A stretch of DNA of 16,135 nucleotides from contig JAAZDA010000031.1 of assembly GCA_012512995.1 (NCBI GenBank), positions 1 through 16,135 on the forward strand, read 5' to 3'. The notes beneath the pieces were generated by a model, which ran no database searches, was not told the origin of the DNA, and saw only the letters and a program-made list of their open reading frames with translations. Of this stretch, positions 1 through 6,884 are shown one piece after another (position 1 is the stretch's first letter; each line of letters begins with the position of its first letter). Origin of the DNA: Clostridiales bacterium (GTDB lineage: Bacteria > Bacillota > Clostridia > Lachnospirales > Lachnospiraceae). The position numbers and the translations under genes are program-made.

Positions 1-122
1 TTGCGGTCATGGATGGCAAGATCATCGAGCAGGGCACGCACAGAGAACTCATAGAGAAGCGAGGATACTACTATGAGCTGTACACCCGCCAGTACGAGGA
101 CCTCGCCGCAGATATGGTGTGA
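1..122 (+). CDS. ABC exporter ATPase, C-terminal end (partial)
   Basis: The open frame with codons starting at base 3 ends at TGA 120-122. It reads AVMDGKIIEQGTHRELIEKR and then a YYYELYTRQ-type tail. The pattern 'V-x-D-G-x-I-x-E-x-G-T-H-x-E-L' is the segment after the D-loop and switch histidine in ATP-binding domains of fused ABC exporters (MsbA/LmrA/YknV-like), and the Y-x-L-Y-x-x-Q tail is typical of these membrane-fused half transporters. Everything upstream, including Walker A, the signature motif and the membrane domain, is outside the window, so the substrate cannot be inferred. The frame ends four bases before the first of three 33-bp-spaced repeats. Confidence 0.85.
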   Translation, partial: AVMDGKIIEQGTHRELIEKRGYYYELYTRQYEDLAADMV

Positions 123-125
123 TTT

Positions 126-206
126 ACACATTTCAATACAAATATGGGACAAGATAATACACATTTCAACACAAAAACCATGTGAAGAAACACACATTTC
201 AATAAA
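126..206 (+). repeat. Three direct repeats ACACATTTCAAYA, 33-bp period
   Basis: ACACATTTCAATACA (126-140), ACACATTTCAACACA (159-173) and ACACATTTCAATAAA (192-206) start exactly 33 bp apart. About 13 bases are identical apart from one T/C position, while the bases between are not conserved. They fill the gap between the ABC gene stop and the ribosome binding site of the membrane-protein gene. 33 bp is close to three helical turns, so the copies would lie on roughly the same DNA face, as in an operator array or iterons. The core is too short and the period too small for a CRISPR array. A GATAAT sequence at 153-158 could be a -10 element embedded in the array. A function as an operator is inference. 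Confidence 0.7.
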
Positions 207-221
207 AGGAAAAGGCATCAT

Positions 222-998
222 ATGTTCCTACGGTATCTTAACCACTATATTGCGTTCCCCGGAATGGAGCTGTTCCTTATTATCAGCGCCGGCGTTGTGA
301 TCGCGGCGATGTCTGCCTGCCTCGCAGCAGGCATCAGGAAGGCAAAACAATATTATCCGGAGGATCAGTTCGATGTAGCAATGTCTTATGCAGAGCGGTT
401 CTCGGAGCTTATCTTTTCATCTGCGGCAGTGCTGGGATTTGTGGCTGTCTATTCTCTTATTGACATTTTTGAGACCGATCGGGCTGCGCTTGAAATCTGG
501 AACAAATGGAAGGATTTTCTTCTGCTGCTGTTCCTTGCACTCGCTGTTGGTCTCAACTCATTCTTTGACCATGTAATAGTGCCGCTAAGGCACCTCACGA
601 CGAGGGAGAGAAGCGGGATAAGGATGATCGGCATGCTATACATGCTGGTCATATTTGCGTATATAAAATTCATATACAATGACGACAATTATGACAGGAT
701 AATCCTGTATTTTCTGACACTCGTAATCGGACGTTTCGTCTATTTTGATGTAAGTATCTCGGACGCGGCGGGAGCCGTGAAAGATGCCGCTTCAAACATT
801 CCATATCTTCTGCTGGCGCTCGGCTGCACTGGAGTACTTGCCTGGTACGGCTTCGGCACCGGTTATCTGCTCAAATCAAATAGTGTTGTAATGAGTCTTT
901 TTATTGCTCATCTCTTCATGGTCACCGTAATCTTCATTCTGATGCGGACGCGAATTGTGGCGAGAATTGTTATAAAACGCTTGCCGGGATCACAGTAG
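222..998 (+). CDS. Multi-pass integral membrane protein of unknown function
   Basis: This 258-residue protein has no family I recognise. By eye it has about seven hydrophobic stretches: near residues 14-37, 67-83, 97-115, 133-150, 160-175, 193-213 and 222-242. Short charged loops lie between them, and the C-terminus is basic (RTRIVARIVIKRLPGSQ). Residues 38-66 form a polar segment (KQYYPEDQFDVAMSYAERFSE). The ATG at 222 is preceded by an AAAGGAAAAGG purine run at 205-215 and sits just after the third 33-bp-spaced repeat, so the repeats are placed to control this gene. It follows the ABC exporter gene by about 100 bp on the same strand and could be an accessory to it, but nothing in the sequence proves this. 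It ends in TAG. Confidence 0.7.
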   Translation: MFLRYLNHYIAFPGMELFLIISAGVVIAAMSACLAAGIRKAKQYYPEDQFDVAMSYAERFSELIFSSAAVLGFVAVYSLIDIFETDRAALEIWNKWKDFLLLLFLALAVGLNSFFDHVIVPLRHLTTRERSGIRMIGMLYMLVIFAYIKFIYNDDNYDRIILYFLTLVIGRFVYFDVSISDAAGAVKDAASNIPYLLLALGCTGVLAWYGFGTGYLLKSNSVVMSLFIAHLFMVTVIFILMRTRIVARIVIKRLPGSQ

Positions 999-1001
999 GC
1001 G

Positions 1002-1024
1002 GCTGATTTTGAGTACTTATCAGC
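1002..1024 (+). other. Dyad after the membrane-protein gene
   Basis: GCTGAT (1002-1007) and ATCAGC (1019-1024) form a perfect 6-bp stem around an 11-base spacer, starting four bases after the upstream TAG stop. The following bases (GATGGTAGGTGC, then TTTTATT) hold a T-rich run only about 12 bases further on. It is therefore not a textbook intrinsic terminator. It may be a weak terminator or a regulator site. Confidence 0.3.
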
Positions 1025-1072
1025 GATGGTAGGTGCTTTTATTATGCCCTGAAACGGCGGCGAGGATAAATG

Positions 1073-1078
1073 TATAAT
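1073..1078 (+). promoter_or_regulatory. Candidate -10 box for the helicase gene
   Basis: A consensus TATAAT lies 121 bp upstream of the helicase start, in the only intergenic stretch (999-1198) before the helicase/NUDIX pair. The position 17 bp upstream (1050-1055, TGAAAC) is a poor match to TTGACA. Recognition would therefore have to rely on the -10 box or an activator. The implied leader of about 115 bases includes the CCGCCA/TGGCGG hairpin. Confidence 0.4.
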
Positions 1079-1100
1079 AAAACAGGCAGACATTCTGTCA

Positions 1101-1118
1101 CCGCCATAATCTTGGCGG
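1101..1118 (+). other. GC-rich hairpin in the helicase leader
   Basis: CCGCCA (1101-1106) pairs perfectly with TGGCGG (1113-1118) around the six-base loop TAATCT. It lies downstream of the TATAAT at 1073 and 80 bp before the helicase ATG, so it would be in the 5' leader of that mRNA. No U-run follows (GAAAGATG), so it is not an intrinsic terminator. An mRNA-stabilising stem or a protein operator are possibilities; I cannot choose between them. Confidence 0.35.
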
Positions 1119-1198
1119 AAAGATGCGATGATGGTAAAATTGAAACAGTGTCATGCTATTAAGAAAGATACGAAATTTGTTTTGCAGAAGGTGCATAG

Positions 1199-4159
1199 AT
1201 GCTGGATGGATATGACGAACTGAGGAAGGGACTCGATACGGCTTTCATCAATGGCCGTAATGATTCTAATCTTGCCTACAAGCCACAGTTCATCTCTAAT
1301 GATTACGAAAAGGGTCAGAAAGTGCTCTCCTCGGTTGAAGGAGAGCTTTTGACATGCAGTGAATTTGCAATAAGCGTCGCTTTCATCACAAAGAGTGGGA
1401 TAACACCGCTCCTTCAGACACTGGCAGAGCTTGAGAGCAGGCATATACCTGGCAGGGTACTGACGACAGATTATCTGAATTTCAGTGATCCTGAAGCTAT
1501 GGATAAACTGGCACATCTCAGCAATATCGAACTTCGCATGTACAGGACAGGTGAGGATGCCGGCTTCCACACGAAGGGCTACATTTTCAAAAATGCGGAT
1601 TTTTTCCATATAATCGTCGGCAGTTCAAATATGACGCTGAATGCACTCACGAGGAACAAGGAATGGAACGCAAAACTTGTTTCGACTGATAAGGGTCAGT
1701 TCGCAGGGGATATTCTGCATGAGTTTGAATCTCTGTGGAACGATGAACATACCCTTGGCTATAAGGATTTCATCGATCAGTACAGAACTGCCTATGACAT
1801 ATCGGAAAAGCAGAAAGAAACAGCAAGAAAGGCTATCGGAAACGGCAATATTGCAGACTTCGAGGCATTTAGGTTAAGGCCCAATTCAATGCAGGTGGGC
1901 TTCATAAATAACATGCGGGCACTGATAGCGGGCGGCGCCGACAAGGCTCTCCTTATATCAGCGACAGGGACAGGCAAAACATATGCGTCCGCATTTGCAC
2001 TTCGCGACGAGGGCCCGGAAAAGGTGCTGTTCGTTGTTCACAGGGAACAGATCGCAAGGCAGGCAATGGCAAGCTACAAGCGAGTTTTCGGAAACACAAG
2101 GACCTTTGCACTGTTGTCTGGAAATTCCAAGGGACAGGAGGGAGATTACCTTTTCGCAACGATGCAGATGATGTCCAAAGATGAGGTCATGCACAGGTTC
2201 AGACCTGATTCTTTCGACACGATAGTGATCGATGAGGTGCATCGCGCGGGGGCTGAAAGCTATCAGAGAATAATGAATTATTTCAGGCCGCGGCTGTGGC
2301 TGGGAATGACTGCCAGTCCTGACAGGACTGATGGTTTTGACATATATAAGCTATTTGATCACAACATTGCATATGAGATAAGATTGCAACAGGCTCTCGA
2401 AGAAGACCTGCTCTGTCCTTTCCATTATTTCGGAATCACAGATATTACAATTGACGGGATGACCTCTGATGATGCCCTGAATTCTGAGAACGAAAAGGAT
2501 CCAAATGCAAAGCTACGCCATTTCAATTTTCTTACAAGTGATGCGAGAGTCGGATATGTTCTTGACAAGGCTGATTACTATGGGCACAGCGGCGATCGCG
2601 TCAAAGGCCTTATATTCTGCAGCCGAAAGGACATAGGACAGGAGCTATCTGCGAAGTTCAATGTGAGAGGTCTTCATACAGTTTTCCTTTCCGGTGATGA
2701 TCCTCAGGACAAAAGGGATCGCTGCATCGACCGCCTGACGAGCGATGATACCGACGAACCACTTGATTACATTGTCACAGTAGACATCTTCAATGAGGGT
2801 GTCGACATTCCGGAGATCAACCAGGTGATAATGCTGAGACCTACAGAGAGCCCGGTGATTTTCATTCAGCAGCTGGGACGCGGCCTGCGTAAAGCGGATA
2901 ATAAGGAGTACGTTGTCATCCTGGACTTCATTGGAAATTATGCCAATAACTATATGATACCTATCGCATTGTCTGATGACAGATCATATAACAAAGACAA
3001 TATGCGCAGATATGTGGCTGATGGCACGCGGATAATTCCAGGCAGTTCGACGATCCATTTTGACGAAATTTCACGCAGCAGGATCTATGAGTCTATTGAT
3101 CTGGCCAAAACGCAGACAAAGAAACTGCTGACAGATTCATACAGACAGCTTAAGTATCGCCTTGGCAGGATACCGGTCATTAGCGATTTTGAAAAATACG
3201 GTTCAATTGATATTCAGAAGCTCATTGATTATAGCGGCTCATATTATAATTTCCTTGTGGCAAGTGAACCAGATTACAAAGTCAGACTCAGTGAGAACGA
3301 AGAGCTGGTGATAGAGTTCCTGTCGCGCAAGCTTTCGAAAGGGAAACGAGCGCAGGAACTGTTGCTTTTGAAGAGACTGATCGCACAGCACGGAAGGCTC
3401 CTCAGCTATTATGATGCATGGCAGGGACAACACGATCCTGAACTTGAAAGCTCAGTTGAGAGGATGCTGACCAATCAGTTCCCAAAGAACGCTGACCGGA
3501 AGAAATATCAGCACTGTGTGCTGATATGCAGAAAGAACAATGGGTATTGCCTGACCGATGAATTCCTGCAAATGCTCAGGGGCGATGAGTTCTCGAAAAT
3601 GGTGACGGAACTCATAGAGTATGGACTTGGTCAGAACAAAAAGAACTACTCGAAAGTTTATCGGGACACTTGTTTTGAACTATATTGCAAGTATACATAT
3701 GAGGATGTGTGCAGGCTGCTGAACTGGCAGCAGAACCAGAATGCACAGAATCTCGGCGGATATTTCTATGATGAGAGGACGCACACGCTGCCGGTATTCA
3801 TTAATTACGACAAAGCGGGAGATGCGATTGCATATGAGGACCGCTTCAACAGCCCGGATGACCTGATCGCTCTGTCAAAACATCCGCGCCGGGTCTCATC
3901 TTCTGATGCCGATCATTTTTACAAACGCACGGAGGCTGACAGGGGAAATCGAATATACCTGTTCGTGCGTAAGAACAAGGATGACAATGAGGCCAAGGAG
4001 TTCTATTTCCTTGGTGAGATCAATGCGTATGGAAAGCCTGCAGCGATAAGGATGAATATCGCTGACAAGAACGGGACTAAGACGGATGATGCTTTTGAAA
4101 TCAATTATCACCTGGAGACGCCGGTAAGAGACGACATCTATGAATATATAACCGGGTAG
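1199..4159 (+). CDS. PLD nuclease-SF2 helicase-DUF3427 protein
   Basis: The 986-residue protein has three parts. Residues about 20-200 are a phospholipase-D-like nuclease module with H124-x-K126 (HTKGYIF) followed by GSSNMTLNA, a one-copy HKD motif. Residues about 225-600 are a superfamily 2 helicase core: Walker A ATGTGKT 255-261, DEVH 345-348, motif III GMTASPDRTD, and motif VI QQLGRGLR 557-564. The remainder matches the layout of DUF3427, the usual C-terminal part of this architecture. It probably translocates on nucleic acid and cleaves through the PLD module; related architectures occur in phage defence and restriction. The ATG at 1199 has AGAAGGTG seven bases upstream. The NUDIX gene follows after 22 bp, implying an operon. 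It ends in TAG. Domain assignment is firm; a role in defence is inference. Confidence 0.9.
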   Translation: MLDGYDELRKGLDTAFINGRNDSNLAYKPQFISNDYEKGQKVLSSVEGELLTCSEFAISVAFITKSGITPLLQTLAELESRHIPGRVLTTDYLNFSDPEAMDKLAHLSNIELRMYRTGEDAGFHTKGYIFKNADFFHIIVGSSNMTLNALTRNKEWNAKLVSTDKGQFAGDILHEFESLWNDEHTLGYKDFIDQYRTAYDISEKQKETARKAIGNGNIADFEAFRLRPNSMQVGFINNMRALIAGGADKALLISATGTGKTYASAFALRDEGPEKVLFVVHREQIARQAMASYKRVFGNTRTFALLSGNSKGQEGDYLFATMQMMSKDEVMHRFRPDSFDTIVIDEVHRAGAESYQRIMNYFRPRLWLGMTASPDRTDGFDIYKLFDHNIAYEIRLQQALEEDLLCPFHYFGITDITIDGMTSDDALNSENEKDPNAKLRHFNFLTSDARVGYVLDKADYYGHSGDRVKGLIFCSRKDIGQELSAKFNVRGLHTVFLSGDDPQDKRDRCIDRLTSDDTDEPLDYIVTVDIFNEGVDIPEINQVIMLRPTESPVIFIQQLGRGLRKADNKEYVVILDFIGNYANNYMIPIALSDDRSYNKDNMRRYVADGTRIIPGSSTIHFDEISRSRIYESIDLAKTQTKKLLTDSYRQLKYRLGRIPVISDFEKYGSIDIQKLIDYSGSYYNFLVASEPDYKVRLSENEELVIEFLSRKLSKGKRAQELLLLKRLIAQHGRLLSYYDAWQGQHDPELESSVERMLTNQFPKNADRKKYQHCVLICRKNNGYCLTDEFLQMLRGDEFSKMVTELIEYGLGQNKKNYSKVYRDTCFELYCKYTYEDVCRLLNWQQNQNAQNLGGYFYDERTHTLPVFINYDKAGDAIAYEDRFNSPDDLIALSKHPRRVSSSDADHFYKRTEADRGNRIYLFVRKNKDDNEAKEFYFLGEINAYGKPAAIRMNIADKNGTKTDDAFEINYHLETPVRDDIYEYITG

Positions 4160-4181
4160 GACTTTTCTACTGGAGGAAAAC

Positions 4182-4559
4182 TTGAAGACGGTCAATGTGG
4201 TTTGTGCGGTAATAACTGATGAGGCAAAGGTATTCGCAACGCAGCGAGGGTATGGTGAATATAAGGATTGGTGGGAATTCCCTGGCGGCAAGGTCGAGGA
4301 TGGCGAAACACCTGAACAGGCGCTTATCAGGGAAATAAAAGAGGAACTTACGGCTGAGATAGAGGTCGATAAGTATTTGATGGATGTGGAGTACGACTAT
4401 CGGGACTTTCATCTCTCAATGAAATGTTATATATGTCATGTAAAGAATGGCAGCCTTAAGCTGCTGGAGCATGAAGCAGCCAGGTGGCTCGATATTGAGC
4501 ACATAATGGATGTCGACTGGCTGCCGGCAGACAAGGTGATCGCAGAGAAACTTAAATAA
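4182..4559 (+). CDS. MutT/NUDIX (d)NTP pyrophosphohydrolase
   Basis: The 125-residue protein is a complete single-domain NUDIX hydrolase of the short MutT/CTP-pyrophosphohydrolase type. The NUDIX box runs G36-x5-E42-x7-R50-E51-I-K-E54-E55-L56, preceded by WWEFPGGKVEDGE. The usual glycine after EEx is threonine (T57). Such enzymes hydrolyse nucleoside triphosphates such as 8-oxo-dGTP or modified CTP to the monophosphate and pyrophosphate. The substrate here cannot be read from sequence. The start is TTG at 4182, fixed by GGAGG at 4172-4176 with normal spacing. Its position 22 bp after the PLD-helicase gene suggests a joint task in nucleotide or DNA quality control or defence. The C-terminus (MDVDWLPADKVIAEKLK) is typical for the family, so the gene looks intact. 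Confidence 0.9.
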   Translation: MKTVNVVCAVITDEAKVFATQRGYGEYKDWWEFPGGKVEDGETPEQALIREIKEELTAEIEVDKYLMDVEYDYRDFHLSMKCYICHVKNGSLKLLEHEAARWLDIEHIMDVDWLPADKVIAEKLK

Positions 4560-4560
4560 T

Positions 4561-4588
4561 GATGCAGGTGTTAAAAGCATCTTGTTTT
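4561..4588 (+). terminator. Weak terminator candidate after the NUDIX gene
   Basis: GATGC (4561-4565) and GCATC (4577-4581) form a 5-bp stem with an 11-base loop, followed by TTGTTTT. The stem is short and the T-run interrupted, so termination would be partial at best. It starts two bases after the NUDIX stop and 45 bp before the epimerase ribosome binding site. Confidence 0.3.
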
Positions 4589-4632
4589 AGAGGCGGAAAT
4601 CAATCACAAATATGCATAAAGGAGGAAGCAAA

Positions 4633-5544
4633 ATGATCGTCAGACAGAACTTTGATTACGAGGACAGTGTGAATTGCCAGATAACGAACGGGATAATACA
4701 GTTGGTGGTGTCAGATCACGGTGCAGAAATGCAGTCGATCACAAAGGACGGGCAGGATTACCTGTGGAGCGGTGATGCGCGGTACTGGAAAGAACACGCA
4801 CCTGTACTGTTTCCGTACGTGGGGAGATTTACTGATGGGAAGTACACTCTGAACGGAACTGAATATGAGATGGGAATTCACGGGTTCGCGAAGAGGAACA
4901 TATTCACTGTAATTGAGCAGGAGGAAGATAACAAGTTAGTCTTCGAACTGCGCGATAACGAAGAGACAAGAAAAGAGTACCCGTGTGCATTTGTTTTGAC
5001 TGTTACTTATGAACTGAAAGGCAATATGATCGCCATTGAGTACAAGGTGAACAACCCGTCTGATGAGCGCATGTTCTTTGGAATAGGTGCACACCCGGGA
5101 TTCCGCGTGCCGCTCGAAGAGGGACTTTCATTCGAAGATTATTATCTGGAATTTTCGAGGAACAGCAGGCCGTACAGGATCGGAATGTCTGAAACATGTT
5201 TCCTCAACGGCGAAGACAGTGAATTCGAACTATCTGGTGGCAACAGGATAGACCTGAAGCATGACCTCTTTGATAACGATGCCATAGTGCTGAAGGATAT
5301 TGCTGATAAGGTCACAATAGGTTCCGATAAGGGCAGCAGAAAAGTGACAGTATCATATCCTGATTTCCCGTTTGTAGGTTTCTGGCATGCGCCGAAGAAG
5401 GAAGCGCCTTACGTCTGCATAGAGCCTTGGGTATCACTTCCTTCGAGACAGGGCATTGTCGAGGAATTCATGGATAAGTGCGATATGGTAAGACTAGATG
5501 CACATCATGACTACAGCAATAAGTGGAGCATAAAGATAGATTAG
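4633..5544 (+). CDS. Aldose 1-epimerase family protein (LacX-like)
   Basis: The 303-residue protein interconverts alpha and beta anomers of a free sugar, or acts on a related sugar, in the cytoplasm. Its galactose-mutarotase fold is visible from N to C: GAEMQSI, LWSGDARYWKEHAPVLFPYVGR, GIHGFAKR with H84, AHPGFRVP with H154 (the catalytic His region), and CIEPW with E264 (the catalytic base region). The order and length match LacX-type epimerases rather than GalM. The ATG at 4633 is chosen because AAGGAGG sits at 4619-4625; the in-frame ATG at 4612 would swallow that site. The gene is complete and ends in TAG. The following Cas10-like frame begins at its very end without its own ribosome binding site, so the 3' border of this gene looks like a recombination boundary. 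Confidence 0.9.
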   Translation: MIVRQNFDYEDSVNCQITNGIIQLVVSDHGAEMQSITKDGQDYLWSGDARYWKEHAPVLFPYVGRFTDGKYTLNGTEYEMGIHGFAKRNIFTVIEQEEDNKLVFELRDNEETRKEYPCAFVLTVTYELKGNMIAIEYKVNNPSDERMFFGIGAHPGFRVPLEEGLSFEDYYLEFSRNSRPYRIGMSETCFLNGEDSEFELSGGNRIDLKHDLFDNDAIVLKDIADKVTIGSDKGSRKVTVSYPDFPFVGFWHAPKKEAPYVCIEPWVSLPSRQGIVEEFMDKCDMVRLDAHHDYSNKWSIKID

Positions 5545-6848
5545 CCATCAGACGTACTTTTTCATTGGTGTTTCGTATAAATACGAAATATAGGACAGGA
5601 AGACTTTGCAGTGAAGTAAGCAAGGCTTTTTCCCGCTATATTCTGGAGCACACATATTCACTTCAGGTCGCTGTTGCCGCTGTCGCGAAGACCGATAACA
5701 TGGATAACGATATAAACCAGTTGTATCTGGAACTTGACAGAATCAAGAATACTGAAGCTTTTTCACATCCACTTGGAACATTACCGATTATTAAAAAAGA
5801 AAAAACGAGCGGAGCCCCGGTCATAGGTGCAGATAAGGATACCGGAGAAGAAATCTCCATGCAGACGTATTTTAAAAGAGAAAAAGTAAGATCAGATAAG
5901 CATCTGCAGGATAAGATCAGAATGCTCAGTGAAATGAGCAAATACAATGATAAACTCGCATATATCCATATGGATGGGAACAGTATGGGACTGACTATTG
6001 GCAGAATTATGGGTTCCATAAGTGATTACAAAGAAGGAATTATCGCCAGGCGCAGGCTGAATATGAATATTATGAATCAATATGTGCAGACACTGGCCGA
6101 TTCCAAAGACTGGCTGTTAACACGAATGAGCGATGATGGTATTCCGGCAGAAGAGTCAGACAGGTATTTTCAGGAACTCCATACAGGCGGGGATGACATA
6201 AATCTTGCGATGAATGCCAGATATAGTTTTATGTTTGTAGAACACTTTATAAAGGAGGTCTCAAAAAAAACACTGTGGAATGACGACAGATTGGGAATGA
6301 TCTATTTCAGTGTCTGCGCAGGGATAGCATTAGTTTCACCTGATGTTTCCTGCAGAATGGGATTATGGCTTGCAGAAAGCTGCTGTGAAACAGCCAAGAA
6401 TGAGGCGAAAAAACCGATCAATCTGATTAATGGTAATGTCGGAAACTGGATAGATTTTCACATAAATGAAGATTCTTATATAAATGATATTGATACAATA
6501 AGGGAGGACAGGTTCAAAACAGATACCAATACTTATCTTTGTCTGCGTCCTTATTGTGTTGACAGGGATCGATCGGATACACCTACATATTATGAAAAGT
6601 TCAAGGCACTTTGTCATATGCTTCAAAAAGGGATTTATGAGGAAAAAGTCACCAAAATGCTGTTGGATGGATATGGTGTCGGAATGTCATATATGGAAAA
6701 TCAGTTAAAGAGTTTTGAACTACTTGGCGGGGAAATACCGGACTCAATCGGAAAAGCTTATGTGAGAGTAGCAGGAAGAGAAGGCAGTTACGCCAATTGG
6801 TTCGACGCTCTGCAGGTTATGGATTACATGGGAAAAGCCAGTATATGA
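5523..6848 (+). CDS. cas10: Cas10-like type III CRISPR palm protein, 5'-truncated
   Basis: This open frame has up to 441 residues. Cas10 is the large subunit of type III effectors and its palm domains make cyclic oligoadenylate. Visible marks are the AYIHMDGNSMG strand-turn (Asp about residue 151), the GGDD motif at bases 6186-6197 (HTGGDDINLAMNAR), then CAGIALVSPD, an AETAKNEAKK-like helix (CCETAKNEAKK) and a C-terminal tail ANWFDALQVMDYM. Residues about 30-110 (SEVSKAFSRYILEHTYSLQV, GTLPIIKK, TSGAPV) look like the middle of the first palm domain. The HD nuclease domain and the start of palm 1 are absent, while full Cas10 proteins are commonly 700-900 residues. The frame opens with GTG 5523 inside the epimerase gene and has no ribosome binding site there. 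In-frame TTG 5565, GTG 5568 and ATG 5700 lack one too, so the gene is probably a 5'-truncated remnant. A naturally minimal Cas10 is the alternative. Confidence 0.75.
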   Translation: MEHKDRLAIRRTFSLVFRINTKYRTGRLCSEVSKAFSRYILEHTYSLQVAVAAVAKTDNMDNDINQLYLELDRIKNTEAFSHPLGTLPIIKKEKTSGAPVIGADKDTGEEISMQTYFKREKVRSDKHLQDKIRMLSEMSKYNDKLAYIHMDGNSMGLTIGRIMGSISDYKEGIIARRRLNMNIMNQYVQTLADSKDWLLTRMSDDGIPAEESDRYFQELHTGGDDINLAMNARYSFMFVEHFIKEVSKKTLWNDDRLGMIYFSVCAGIALVSPDVSCRMGLWLAESCCETAKNEAKKPINLINGNVGNWIDFHINEDSYINDIDTIREDRFKTDTNTYLCLRPYCVDRDRSDTPTYYEKFKALCHMLQKGIYEEKVTKMLLDGYGVGMSYMENQLKSFELLGGEIPDSIGKAYVRVAGREGSYANWFDALQVMDYMGKASI

Positions 6849-6884
6849 TCATGTTTATCATTTTTTTAAAAATGGAGTGTGAAT

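Noticed and set aside
126..206. CRISPR array
   Set aside because: The repeated core is only about 13 bp, the period is 33 bp, and there are just three units. CRISPR repeats and spacers are longer.
73..300. 75-codon open frame with an 11-residue HIS repeat (HISIQ, HISTQ, HISIK)
   Set aside because: The repeat is only the 33-bp DNA repeat read in frame. The frame overlaps the ABC gene's end and the true membrane-protein start, and has no sensible start signal.
3896..4291. 131-codon frame on the minus strand
   Set aside because: It lies opposite the DUF3427 end and NUDIX start and reads as low-information antisense sequence.
6845..6867. Terminator between cas10 and csx10
   Set aside because: The ATGAT/ATCAT stem is 5 bp and AT-only although seven T follow. 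It is too weak to call, and the 36-bp gap otherwise fits an operon.
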